Shown piece by piece: positions 24,263-33,033 of a DNA stretch of 64,000 nt (position 1 is the first letter of the stretch; every line of letters starts with the position of its first letter). The notes under the pieces were generated by a model. It searched no databases. It was not told the origin of the DNA and saw only the letters and a list, made by a program, of their open reading frames with translations. A program made the position numbers and the translations under genes. Source of the DNA: Niveispirillum lacus (GTDB lineage: Bacteria; Pseudomonadota; Alphaproteobacteria; Azospirillales; Azospirillaceae); assembly GCF_002251795.1 (NCBI RefSeq), contig NZ_NOXU01000022.1:1-64000 (forward strand), in the 5' to 3' direction.

Positions 24263-25957
24263 TCAGTCGTTCTGCTGCTTGCGCTTCAGGGCCGCACCCA
24301 GGATGTCGCCCAGCGAAGCGCCCGAGTCGGACGAACCGAACTCGGCCATCGCGGACTTCTCTTCCTCGACTTCCTTGGCCTTGATCGACAGGCCGATCTT
24401 GCGGGAACCGCGATCAACCTGCGTGACCTTGGCATCAACCTTCTCGCCAACAGCGAAGCGGTCGGGGCGCTGCTCGGAACGTTCACGCGACAGGTCGGAC
24501 TTGCGGATGAAGCCGGTGAAGCCTTCGCCCACTTCGACCTCGATGCCACCTTCGGTGATCTGGGTCACGGTGCAGGTGACGACCTCGCCCTTCTTGATAC
24601 CAGCAGCGGCGCTTTCGAACGGATCGGAAGCCAACTGCTTGATGCCCAGAGAGATGCGTTCCTTCTCAACGTCAACGTCCAGGACCTTGACCTTGACCTG
24701 ATCGCCCTTCTTGTATTCCTGGATCGCCTGCTCGCCGGGGGTGTTCCAGTCCAGATCGGACAGGTGCACCATACCGTCGATATCGCCCGGCAGACCCACG
24801 AACAGACCGAATTCGGTGATGTTCTTGACTTCGCCTTCCAGCTCGGTGCCGCCCGGGAACTTCTCGACGAAGGCTTCCCAGGGGTTCTGCATGGTCTGCT
24901 TCAGACCCAGGGAGATACGGCGCTTCACCGGATCCACGTCCAGCACCATCACTTCCACTTCCTGCGAGGTGGAAACGATCTTGCCCGGATGGACGTTCTT
25001 CTTGGTCCAGCTCATCTCGGAGACGTGCACCAGACCTTCGATACCGGGCTCCAGCTCCACAAAGGCGCCGTAGTCGGTGATGTTGGTGACGCGGCCCTTG
25101 AACTTGGCCTGCGGCGGGTACTTGGCTTCCACGCCTTCCCACGGATCGGCCTCAAGCTGCTTCATGCCGAGGCTGATGCGCTGGGTCTCGGAGTTGAAGC
25201 GGATGACCTGGACCGTGACGGTCTGGCCGATCTGCAGGGCTTCCGACGGGTGGTTGATGCGGCGCCAGGCGATGTCGGTGACGTGCAGCAGACCGTCAAC
25301 GCCACCCAGATCAACGAACGCACCGTAATCGGTGATGTTCTTGACCACACCCTGCAGGATCTGGCCTTCCTTGAGGGAGGCGACCAGTTCGGAGCGGGCT
25401 TCCGCACGGCTTTCTTCCAGCACGGCGCGGCGGGAGACAACGATGTTGCCGCGCGAGCGGTCCATCTTCAGGATCTGGAAGGGCTGCGGCGTGCCCATCA
25501 GCGGGGTGATATCGCGCACCGGACGGATATCGACCTGGCTGCCCGGCAGGAAGGCCACGGCGCCATTGAGATCGACAGTGAAGCCACCCTTGACGCGGCC
25601 GAAGATGATGCCGGTGACGCGGGACTGGTCCGTGAAGGACTTTTCCAGCAGGGTCCAGGCTTCCTCGCGCTTGGCCTTTTCACGCGACAGGACGGCTTCG
25701 CCGTTCTTGTCTTCCATGCGCTCCAGGTAAACTTCGACGGTATCACCGACCTTCAGCTCGATCGGCTGACCGGGAACGGCGAATTCCTTCAGGGCAACGC
25801 GGCCCTCGGACTTCAGGCCGACATCGATCAGGACCTGGTCATTGTCGATGCTGAGGATGCGGCCCTTAACGACGGTGCCTTCCAGGCTGTCGGAGGAACC
25901 GAAGGACTCTTCAAGCAGAGCGGCGAAGCTTTCCTTCGCGGCGGAAACCTGTGCCAT
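24263..25957 (-). CDS. rpsA: 30S ribosomal protein S1
   Basis: Binds mRNA leaders and helps load structured or weak-SD messages on the 30S subunit. The 564 residues contain six S1 OB-fold repeats, each closing with a phrase such as TDYGAFVDLGGVDGLLHVTDIAW or TEFGLFVGLPGDIDGMVHLSDL. It starts MAQVSAAKESFAALLEESF at 25957 with GGAG five bases upstream; the frame is open to 26275 but that part is untypical leader. It follows cmk, the conserved cmk-rpsA order, though with an unusually long 499-base gap. In E. coli S1 represses its own translation. Confidence 0.97.
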   Translation of the reverse strand: MAQVSAAKESFAALLEESFGSSDSLEGTVVKGRILSIDNDQVLIDVGLKSEGRVALKEFAVPGQPIELKVGDTVEVYLERMEDKNGEAVLSREKAKREEAWTLLEKSFTDQSRVTGIIFGRVKGGFTVDLNGAVAFLPGSQVDIRPVRDITPLMGTPQPFQILKMDRSRGNIVVSRRAVLEESRAEARSELVASLKEGQILQGVVKNITDYGAFVDLGGVDGLLHVTDIAWRRINHPSEALQIGQTVTVQVIRFNSETQRISLGMKQLEADPWEGVEAKYPPQAKFKGRVTNITDYGAFVELEPGIEGLVHVSEMSWTKKNVHPGKIVSTSQEVEVMVLDVDPVKRRISLGLKQTMQNPWEAFVEKFPGGTELEGEVKNITEFGLFVGLPGDIDGMVHLSDLDWNTPGEQAIQEYKKGDQVKVKVLDVDVEKERISLGIKQLASDPFESAAAGIKKGEVVTCTVTQITEGGIEVEVGEGFTGFIRKSDLSRERSEQRPDRFAVGEKVDAKVTQVDRGSRKIGLSIKAKEVEEEKSAMAEFGSSDSGASLGDILGAALKRKQQND

Positions 25958-26456
25958 GTAAACTCCAATGGGCAGACTGTTTCGGGTTGAAACCAACGCT
26001 GGCGCCACCCTTCGTGTCCGGCACGCCCGAGCCGGTCGAAAAGCCTTGCCACCGCCGCGCCGGACACCACGCCCGACGACTTGGTACAGATTGCCTGTCC
26101 AGTCACCCGGACAGGTCCATCCCGAAGAAACCGGCAAAGTCAGGCGGGATGCCTGACAGGTACCGGCGAAGGCCATGGCGGCACCGGATGCATCGCACCG
26201 GCGAGGACGTTTACAAGCAAAAACGCGGGCAACGACGCCCCCCAGGTTTTCCTGGCGGTCGTCCGCTCGCGTCACGATCCTTCATGTCCTTCGGGACAGG
26301 CGGGTCTTATAGCCGCGATGGGCCGCCCCCGCAACCGCTAGAGTCAATCAAAGACCTGCGTTTCCGCAGCGCACCGCGCATGGGTGTCATATGGTATCGC
26401 CCCCCAGACGTGGGGTGTCGGTACTTACCGCCCCGGCTTGCGCGCCCAATTCGGCG
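25958..26456. other. Long cmk-rpsA spacer and rpsA leader
   Basis: A 499-base stretch with no supported gene. It holds a 7-base-stem hairpin at 26094-26115 (CCTGTCC / GGACAGG) and a UUCG-type short hairpin at 26285-26298 (TGTCC-TTCG-GGACA as seen on the plus strand). These are good places for an rpsA promoter and structured leader. No terminator with a T tract is evident after cmk. Confidence 0.5.
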
Positions 26457-27116
26457 TCAGGCGGGAAGCTTTTCCCGAACCACCGCCAGGGCAGTGTCCA
26501 GCACCTGTTGTGGCGACATGTCCGAATTGTCGATGATCACGGCGTCGACGGCGGGGACCAGGGGGGCGACGGCGCGTTTGGTGTCACGGTCGTCGCGGGC
26601 CCGCATGTCGGCCAGAACATCGGCAAAGTCAGGCTTTTCTCCGCGACCTTGCAATTCCGCAAAACGACGCTTTGCCCGTACGTCCACGCTGGCCGTCACG
26701 AACAGTTTCACGGCAGCATCAGGGCAAATCACCGTGCCGATGTCACGCCCGTCCAGCACAGCGCCCGGACGGCCATCCGGCGGGTTGGCGGCGAAAGCGC
26801 GCTGGAAATCCAGCAGGGCCTGTCGCACACCGGGCACGGCAGAGACGCGGGAAGCACCGGACGCGGTGGTATCCAGCCGCAGGTCAGGGTCATGGGTCAG
26901 CCGGTCAATATCGGTCGCCGTCAGGGACCGGGCCGTTGCGGTTGCCGCATCAGCGTCGCCCAGATCGGCACCCGCGCGGATCATGGTCAGGGCCACCCCG
27001 CGATAGAGCGCACCGGTATCCAGCAATGCATATCCCATGGCCTCTGCTACCTTACGGGCCAAGGTGCCCTTGCCGGACGCGGCGGGTCCATCAATGGCGA
27101 TGACGGGGCGGGACAT
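26457..27116 (-). CDS. cmk: Cytidylate kinase
   Basis: Phosphorylates CMP and dCMP with ATP in pyrimidine nucleotide salvage. The 219-residue protein begins MSRPVIAIDGPAASGKGTLARKVA with the P-loop GPAASGKGT. It then shows LLDTGALYRGVAL, the NMP-binding domain with LDGRDIGTVICPDA, and RDDRDTKRAVAPLVPA. The start at 27116 removes 21 non-conserved upstream codons; the ribosome-binding site there is weak. It lies upstream of rpsA, and is divergent from an alpha/beta hydrolase. Confidence 0.93.
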   Translation of the reverse strand: MSRPVIAIDGPAASGKGTLARKVAEAMGYALLDTGALYRGVALTMIRAGADLGDADAATATARSLTATDIDRLTHDPDLRLDTTASGASRVSAVPGVRQALLDFQRAFAANPPDGRPGAVLDGRDIGTVICPDAAVKLFVTASVDVRAKRRFAELQGRGEKPDFADVLADMRARDDRDTKRAVAPLVPAVDAVIIDNSDMSPQQVLDTALAVVREKLPA

Positions 27117-27191
27117 GGGCTTCATCCGGTGGCTGCGGGCAATGCGGCAGGCTTTGCGCCAAGCCGTCGCCCCCGTCAAGGGCAGGCATCA

Positions 27192-27218
27192 AAATGAACC
27201 TTGATTCGGTTTTCATTT
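27192..27218. promoter_or_regulatory. Inverted repeat in a divergent promoter region
   Basis: AAATGAA and TTCATTT are exact inverted repeats 13 bases apart, in an AT-rich patch between cmk and the divergent hydrolase gene. It may be an operator; there is no regulator gene nearby to pair it with. Confidence 0.3.
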
Positions 27219-27285
27219 GACTTGCCGATAGCCGCTTCATTGCCCATCCTTTTTCCGACATAACCAAATTCTGGGGGGGATCACG

Positions 27286-28224
27286 ATGCGCCTGTTGGGA
27301 AAAATCCTGCTGGCTGTCCTGTTGCTGGTGGCGGTCAGCGTCGGCGGTGCCGTGTGGTGGGCGTGGACGCCCGATCTATCGCAGGCCGAGGCGCAGACAA
27401 GATTTGCCCGAGGGCCCGGTGATTTTGTCGAAGCCTCGGGCCTGCGGTTCCATGTGCGGCAAGAAGGTCCAGAGGCGGCGCCCGTGGTTGTGATGATCCA
27501 TGGCAATGCCGCCATGTTGCAGAGTTGGGATGGCTGGGCCGCCGACCTGTCCAAGGATCATCGCGTCATCCGGTATGATCTGTCAGGCCATGGTCTGACA
27601 GGGCCGGACCCGACGGGCAGCTATGGTCCGGAACGTGATGCCCTGCACTTAAAGGATCTGTTGGACACGCTGAAAATTGGGAAAGCCACCCTGATCGGCA
27701 GTTCCCTGGGCGGGCAGATCGCCTGGCACTTCGCAGCGGCCAATCCGGACAGAGTGGAAAAGCTGGTGCTCGTCTCGCCGGGCGGGTTCCCGCTGCCCGG
27801 GATCGGGTTTGGCCAGAAGGTTGAGTTGCCCGCCGCCTTGAAGCTGATGCCCTACTCTTTGAAGCGCGATGCAGTGCGGGCCATGATCGGGCCGCTCTAT
27901 GGTGATCCGACTCGGTTCAGCGACCAGATGCTGGACACCTATTATCAATCATGGCTGTCACCCGGGGTGCGAAAGGCGCGGTTGCTGCGCGCGTCGGCCT
28001 ATATGATCCAGGACCCGACAGAGACCCTGCGCACGATCCAGGCGCCGACCCTGCTGGTCTGGGGTGAGAAGGACTGGCTGGTGCCCTTCACCACCACACC
28101 GGCGAAGTTCCAGGCGGCCATGCCCAACACCCGTCTGGTCAGTTTCCCCGGCCTGGGCCACATGCCCCAGGAAGAAGACCCGGCCACGACGATCGTTAAA
28201 GTCCGCGAATTCCTGATGCAGTGA
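27286..28224 (+). CDS. Membrane-anchored alpha/beta hydrolase
   Basis: A 312-residue serine hydrolase with an N-terminal transmembrane anchor (ILLAVLLLVAVSVGGAVWWAW), so the enzyme probably faces the periplasm. The catalytic triad can be read: Ser in GSSLGGQIA, Asp in GEKDWLVP, and His in GLGHMPQEEDP; the oxyanion segment is MIHGNAAMLQSW. The start at 27286 has a GGGGGG stretch about five bases upstream. Substrate unknown; relatives include esterases and haloalkane-dehalogenase-like proteins. It is convergent with the sensor kinase, 15 bases away. Confidence 0.8.
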   Translation: MRLLGKILLAVLLLVAVSVGGAVWWAWTPDLSQAEAQTRFARGPGDFVEASGLRFHVRQEGPEAAPVVVMIHGNAAMLQSWDGWAADLSKDHRVIRYDLSGHGLTGPDPTGSYGPERDALHLKDLLDTLKIGKATLIGSSLGGQIAWHFAAANPDRVEKLVLVSPGGFPLPGIGFGQKVELPAALKLMPYSLKRDAVRAMIGPLYGDPTRFSDQMLDTYYQSWLSPGVRKARLLRASAYMIQDPTETLRTIQAPTLLVWGEKDWLVPFTTTPAKFQAAMPNTRLVSFPGLGHMPQEEDPATTIVKVREFLMQ

Positions 28225-28239
28225 GGTGCCGTCTGGCCG

Positions 28240-30048
28240 TCAGGCGCTGCGGCGTTTGGCGGCCAGATCAATGGGAGCCGGCGGATCGGGTCTGATTTCG
28301 CCAGTTTCCGACAGAGGCGGGGCCACAGCGGGGAAGCGGGCCAGGAAGCAGGTCCCCCGGTTGGGCATGCTGCTTTCCACGATCAAGGTGCCGCCCAGCT
28401 TCTGGGTGACCTGGCTATAGGCCAGATAAAGACCAAGGCCGCTGCCGCCCTTTTCCCGGCCTGTGGTAAAAAATGGCTCGAACATATGTTCGAGCTGTTC
28501 GCGGGTCATGCCTTTGCCATTGTCACGCACTCGCAGTTCGATCCAGCCCGTCGGATCGGCGCGCAGATCCAACTCCACCCGCCCCGGCTGGTCTTCGGGA
28601 AAGGCATGGGTGACGGCATTCACCAGCAGATTGGTTACCAGTTGCGCCACGGCATCGGGATAGGTGTCCACCGACAGGCGGGTGGCGCCGGTCAGGGCGA
28701 TCGCATGCGGTGTCTTGCGGGTCTGTGGCCGCAGGGAAATCACCACCTCTTCCAGATAGCCGGCCAGATCGAAACGACGGCGATCCTGACGCGTCCGGTC
28801 GACGGCCACATGCTTGAAGCTTTCGATCAGGCGGGACGCGCGTTCCATGTTGGATTGCAGGATGCGCGCCGCCAAGGAGGTGGCGTCGATATATTCATTC
28901 ATCTGCTCGCGGCGTAAAGTGCCGGTGGCCAGTGCCTGTTCGATGCTGCGCGTGTCATTGGCCAGCCGGGTGGCGGCGGCCAGGGCGGTACCGACAGGTG
29001 TGTTGACCTCATGCGCGATACCGGCGACAAGCCGGCCCAATGACGCCATCTTTTCTGCTTGCACCAGATTGTTCTGGGTTTGGCAAAGGCGGGCCAGGGC
29101 CTGTTCTGCCTGGTGCCGCGCCTCCCGTTCGGCCAACATCACCCGACGCAGCGTAGCCATCACCGTGGCAATGGCCAGCCCCGCCACCGACAGGATCGAC
29201 AGCGCCGCCAGCAGACTGGCAAAGCTGGTTTGATAGTCAGCGGCGGCGAAAGGCCCCTGCCCATGTGCCGTCATCACCGTCAGGCCCGCCGCCACCAACA
29301 GGGTATAAAGCGAAGTACCCAGAAGACCCAGGCGCAACCCGGCAGTCAGAATCAGACAGAATAGGGCAAAGCGCCCACCTTCGCGCATCCATAACGGCTC
29401 CAGCAGGGCGATCATGGTCAAGAGCGCCGCACCCCCGACCACCAGCCCGAGGGCCGTGACCCAGCGTCGGCGCAGCAGTGACGTGGCCCCCGGTGCCGTG
29501 ACCAATACCAGCGGTGGCGCCAGGAGCAGGATACCCATGGCATCCCCGACCCACCGACTGATCCAGATACTGGCTGTTGCCGCCTCTAGATTGTCACCGC
29601 CTGCGACGGTCGCCACCGTACCGACCGTCGCACTTAAAATCGGGCCCGCCAGCACGGGAATGGCGAGAAAAGCCACCAACCCTCCCGGACCGTCGAGCAG
29701 GGGCTGGTCGGGCCGTGTGTGGTGCAGCCATGTGCAAGCCACGAAAGCCGGCAGGCAAGTACCGAGCCCGATGAGCAGGGAAAAGACAGGGTTTCCTGCG
29801 GAAATCAGGCTAAAACCGGCGGCGCCGATAAAGATACCCGGCAGCATCGAAGGGCCGCGAAGCCACAGGGCGGCAAAGGCAATGCCGGCGGGGGGCCAGA
29901 CCAGGGGTACTGCCGCTTCCCCGACCGTCACCTGCAAACCCAGCCAGCCCGCTGCCGCACAGGCCAAGGCCACGAACAGGTTCGCCAAGATCAGCCTTTG
30001 GGCCTGCGCCATCAACCATCCCCCGTCATGCATCAGATGCATGACCAT
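28240..30048 (-). CDS. Sensor histidine kinase with MASE1 membrane domain
   Basis: A 602-residue kinase. The first ~290 residues form a MASE1 integral-membrane sensor (signature VPLVWPPAGIAFAALWLRG, about eight helices). A short coiled coil follows, then the dimerisation/phosphoacceptor segment LVAGIAHEVNTPVGTAL (phospho-His) and the ATPase domain with NLLVNAVTHAF (N box), RDNGKGM (G1), FEPFFTT (F) and GGSGLGLYL (G2). No receiver domain is attached and no response regulator lies nearby, so the partner is elsewhere. The start may be the first or third codon, or MAQAQ at 30012. The signal is unknown. Confidence 0.85.
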   Translation of the reverse strand: MVMHLMHDGGWLMAQAQRLILANLFVALACAAAGWLGLQVTVGEAAVPLVWPPAGIAFAALWLRGPSMLPGIFIGAAGFSLISAGNPVFSLLIGLGTCLPAFVACTWLHHTRPDQPLLDGPGGLVAFLAIPVLAGPILSATVGTVATVAGGDNLEAATASIWISRWVGDAMGILLLAPPLVLVTAPGATSLLRRRWVTALGLVVGGAALLTMIALLEPLWMREGGRFALFCLILTAGLRLGLLGTSLYTLLVAAGLTVMTAHGQGPFAAADYQTSFASLLAALSILSVAGLAIATVMATLRRVMLAEREARHQAEQALARLCQTQNNLVQAEKMASLGRLVAGIAHEVNTPVGTALAAATRLANDTRSIEQALATGTLRREQMNEYIDATSLAARILQSNMERASRLIESFKHVAVDRTRQDRRRFDLAGYLEEVVISLRPQTRKTPHAIALTGATRLSVDTYPDAVAQLVTNLLVNAVTHAFPEDQPGRVELDLRADPTGWIELRVRDNGKGMTREQLEHMFEPFFTTGREKGGSGLGLYLAYSQVTQKLGGTLIVESSMPNRGTCFLARFPAVAPPLSETGEIRPDPPAPIDLAAKRRSA

Positions 30049-30120
30049 TCACCCCTTATTAACACGAGTGTAGAGGATTATCGCCGGAATGGAAGGGGCG
30101 CCGAACAGGCGCCCGCCAGC

Positions 30121-31089
30121 CTATGGTGCGCGGCGTGCCGCCAAGCGCCAATGTTTAGCCTGTGAATAATTTCGCGCCAGAAACTGATATGTTTTTTTCA
30201 GCACGGCCTCGAAAGCCTGACTCTTCTCGGCGGCGTTGCCTTCCCAATCCTCCAGTACCTCATCCCAGGGCAGCAGCGTCTGGTGCAGATCGTCGCGCAT
30301 CTCGCGAATATAGGAGATGTTTTTGTCGAACTTGGCCAGCATAGACAGGATCTCACCGGTCTGCGCATCCACCTGAGCGAATCGCTGTTCCAGGTCTGTG
30401 ATCGGCGGCAGCGACAGGGTCTGCATGCGCACAATCTCTTCCTTCAGATTGCGTTCGTTCTTGTAGATGCGCGAGGCTTCTTCCAACCCGACGCGAACCT
30501 TCCCCAGCTTGGAGGAGCGTTCGCGCAACGCCTCAATATAGGAGAGTTCCTTGGCCAGCGCGTCGATGCGCGTCTCCACTTGTTCTTCGGCATTGCCGGT
30601 CAGGGAGAGCTTGTTGGCGATCATCTTGAACGCCTCCCGCACGCGGCCCTTGGTGACCGGGTCTTCCAGCACCTGTTCCAACTGTTCGGGGCTGGAGACC
30701 ACCGTCTCCCCACCGGTCAGCCAGGTAACCATCTGTACTGTCAGGCGGCCCTTGGCGATCATAAAGTGGCGCTCATCGACGCGCCAGGAGGCGGAACCGT
30801 CGATCAGTTCATTGGGAATCGTGTCGCCGGGGCGGATTTCGCGGACATATTTCAGTCCCTTGGCCACCATGTCGATCAATTGCCCATCGAAACTTTTCGG
30901 GTCGATCTTGAATTCATTGCAAATCTTGTCCAGCGCCACCTCTGCCTGGACCTTGCCCAGCATGAAGCGCATGACCGGTTCATCGCTGGATTTGGACCAG
31001 ACAAACCGGCAGCCATCAACGGTGAACACCTTGTGTTCGAACAAAAAATGCGTGCTGCGATTCGGGCTGGGCTGGATGCCTTGGCTCAT
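30121..31089 (-). CDS. Conserved-looking cytoplasmic protein of unknown function
   Basis: Not recognised. About 322 residues starting MSQGIQPSPNRSTHFLFEHKVF. The first half looks globular, with a WRVDERHFMIAKGRLTVQM strand-rich patch. The second half is a long coiled coil with heptads (ETRIDALAKELSYIEALRERSSKLG, MQTLSLPPITDLEQRFAQVDAQTGEILSML). No signal peptide or transmembrane helix. The frame is open to 31233; I choose 31089 because the first ~48 residues are Arg-rich and unlike coding sequence, but 31140 is also possible. It is divergent from the ABC transporter operon by about 170 bases. Confidence 0.6.
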   Translation of the reverse strand: MSQGIQPSPNRSTHFLFEHKVFTVDGCRFVWSKSSDEPVMRFMLGKVQAEVALDKICNEFKIDPKSFDGQLIDMVAKGLKYVREIRPGDTIPNELIDGSASWRVDERHFMIAKGRLTVQMVTWLTGGETVVSSPEQLEQVLEDPVTKGRVREAFKMIANKLSLTGNAEEQVETRIDALAKELSYIEALRERSSKLGKVRVGLEEASRIYKNERNLKEEIVRMQTLSLPPITDLEQRFAQVDAQTGEILSMLAKFDKNISYIREMRDDLHQTLLPWDEVLEDWEGNAAEKSQAFEAVLKKTYQFLARNYSQAKHWRLAARRAP

Positions 31090-31258
31090 CAGGGGGTCGT
31101 TTCTGGTCAGTCTGCGCACGGGAAGTGCAATAGATAGCATGGCTGCGCGCCAGCGGCCCCGCCCAAATCGATTACGGGACGAAAGCCAGGATTTCCCCTT
31201 TCGCCGCCATGCCTTGGCGGGGTAGCTTGGCATGAAATCCTTGATCTGCCCTTAATGG

Positions 31259-32059
31259 ATGCCGATGTCGCCTGTCCCCATCGTTTCCGGTTCCGTGCCT
31301 GCCGTCGAGGTGGAGGCGCTGCATAAGCGTTTCGGCGACAATGAGGTCCTGAAAGGCGTATCGCTGAATGCGGCGGAAGGCGAGGTGGTAGCCCTGATCG
31401 GTTCGTCCGGATCCGGTAAAAGCACCCTGCTGCGCTGTATCAATCTGCTGGAAATCCCCGACGACGGCATTGTCCGTATTGGTGGCGAACAGATCGCCAT
31501 GAAGCGGGGCCGCCATGGCATGATGCCTGCCGACGGACGCCAGGTGGAGCGCATCCGACAGCGCTGCGGCATGGTGTTTCAGAGTTTCAATCTCTGGACC
31601 CATATGACGGTGCTGGAAAACATCATCGAAGCGCCGGTCCATGTCCTGAAGCAGCCCAAGGATCAGGCCATCGCCAAAGCCGAGGCCTTATTGGCCAAGG
31701 TTGGCCTGTCAGCCAAGCGGGATGCCTATCCGGCGCAGATGTCGGGCGGCCAGCAGCAGCGGGCGGCCATCGCCCGCATGTTGGCCATGGAACCCAAGGT
31801 CATGCTGTTCGATGAGCCGACCAGCGCCCTGGACCCGGAATTGGTGGGGGAGGTGCTGAAAGTCATTCGCGATCTGGCCACAGAAGGGGCGACCATGCTG
31901 ATTGTCACCCACGAAATGGCATTTGCGCGGGAGGTTTCGCACAAGGTGGTGTTCCTGCATCAGGGCCGTATCGAGGAACAGGGAACGCCGGCGGACCTGT
32001 TTGGCAATCCAAAGTCTGAACGGTGCCGCCAGTTCCTGTCCCGCGATGCGCAGCGCTGA
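31259..32059 (+). CDS. Polar amino-acid ABC transporter, ATP-binding subunit
   Basis: The ATPase of a HisP/GlnQ-type importer, 266 residues. Visible: Walker [12 protein letters not shown]-loop MVFQSFNLW, signature [15 protein letters not shown], Walker [15 protein letters not shown], and H-loop [11 protein letters not shown]. The insertion [19 protein letters not shown] between Walker A and the Q loop is typical of the HisP subgroup (histidine, lysine/arginine/ornithine). It is the first gene of the transporter operon; the lipoprotein binding subunit follows after 71 bases. Confidence 0.92.
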   Translation: MPMSPVPIVSGSVPAVEVEALHKRFGDNEVLKGVSLNAAEGEVVALIGSSGSGKSTLLRCINLLEIPDDGIVRIGGEQIAMKRGRHGMMPADGRQVERIRQRCGMVFQSFNLWTHMTVLENIIEAPVHVLKQPKDQAIAKAEALLAKVGLSAKRDAYPAQMSGGQQQRAAIARMLAMEPKVMLFDEPTSALDPELVGEVLKVIRDLATEGATMLIVTHEMAFAREVSHKVVFLHQGRIEEQGTPADLFGNPKSERCRQFLSRDAQR

Positions 32060-32130
32060 GTTTTTTATCCATACACAATCGACGAGCCGGGAACCCGGCC
32101 ATGATCCGACCTTCTGGGGGAGTAGAGTTG

Positions 32131-33003
32131 ATGAAGAAGCTGATGGCGGCGCTGGCTCTGGCCAGTGTGATGGCGCTCTCCGGCTGTGGCAAGGAGGAGG
32201 CCAAACAGGCGGCCCCGGCGCCCGGCGGTATCCCTAACCCGCTGCGGGTTGCCACCGAAGGTGCCTATCCCCCTTACAACATGGTCGATGCCTCCGGTAA
32301 CCTGATCGGGTTTGAGATCGACATGATGAAGGATGTTTGCAAGCGCATGGGCACCGAATGCCAGTTCATCGCCCAGGCGTGGGACGGGATGATCCCGGCC
32401 CTGCAGGCCGGACGCTTCGATGCCATCGTCGCCGGCATGTCCATCACCGAGGAGCGGCTGGCCGCAGTCGATTTCTCCAAAGGGTACACCACAACGCCCG
32501 CTTATCTGGTGTCCACCAATGCCAACCCGTTGCAAGAGGCGGATTATGGGATTGAAAGGATCGACCTGACCGAGATCAGCCCGGACGAACAGGCCGCCCT
32601 GGACAAGATCAAGGGTCTGTTGAAGGGCAAGGTCCTGGGGGTGCAGACGAGCACTATCCATGCCAATTTCGCCGATACCTATCTGGCCGATGTTGTCGAT
32701 ATCCGCCGTTATGAGACGCAGGAGAATCTGGCGCTGGACCTGCAAACAGGCCGGGTGGAAGTCGGGCTGGCAGATGCCATTACCTGGAACGCGTTCCTGC
32801 AGCGACCGGAAGGCAAGGATTTCAGTTATTTCGGCCCCGGTTTTGACGGTGGTCTTTTCGGGCGGGGGCAGGGTATTGCCATCGCCAAGGGTCGCCCGGA
32901 ACTGCTGGCCGCGCTGGACAAGGCCATCGCCGACATGAAGGCCGACGGCACCATGAAGAACCTGTCGGTGCAGTGGTTCGGTTTCGACAGTTCCATGCCC
33001 TGA
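32131..33003 (+). CDS. Amino-acid ABC transporter, lipoprotein substrate-binding subunit
   Basis: A 290-residue periplasmic-binding protein of the SBP_bac_3 family. It has a lipoprotein signal (LMAALALASVMALSGC), so it is anchored to the inner membrane. The fold signature EGAYPPYNMVDASGNLIGFEIDMMKDVCKRMG is followed by DAIVAGMSITEERLAAVDFS, typical for basic amino-acid binders (HisJ/LAO group). The start at 32131 has GGGGGAG eight bases upstream; the longer frame begins inside the preceding gene. The expected next genes are permeases, but a glycosyltransferase intervenes. Confidence 0.88.
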   Translation: MKKLMAALALASVMALSGCGKEEAKQAAPAPGGIPNPLRVATEGAYPPYNMVDASGNLIGFEIDMMKDVCKRMGTECQFIAQAWDGMIPALQAGRFDAIVAGMSITEERLAAVDFSKGYTTTPAYLVSTNANPLQEADYGIERIDLTEISPDEQAALDKIKGLLKGKVLGVQTSTIHANFADTYLADVVDIRRYETQENLALDLQTGRVEVGLADAITWNAFLQRPEGKDFSYFGPGFDGGLFGRGQGIAIAKGRPELLAALDKAIADMKADGTMKNLSVQWFGFDSSMP

Positions 33004-33033
33004 TGCTGGCCCTGTTGCCGGGGAGTGTGTTTC

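Noticed and set aside
24764-25990. A 408-codon plus-strand frame opposite rpsA
   Set aside because: It mirrors the S1 repeats in antisense; rpsA is unambiguous.
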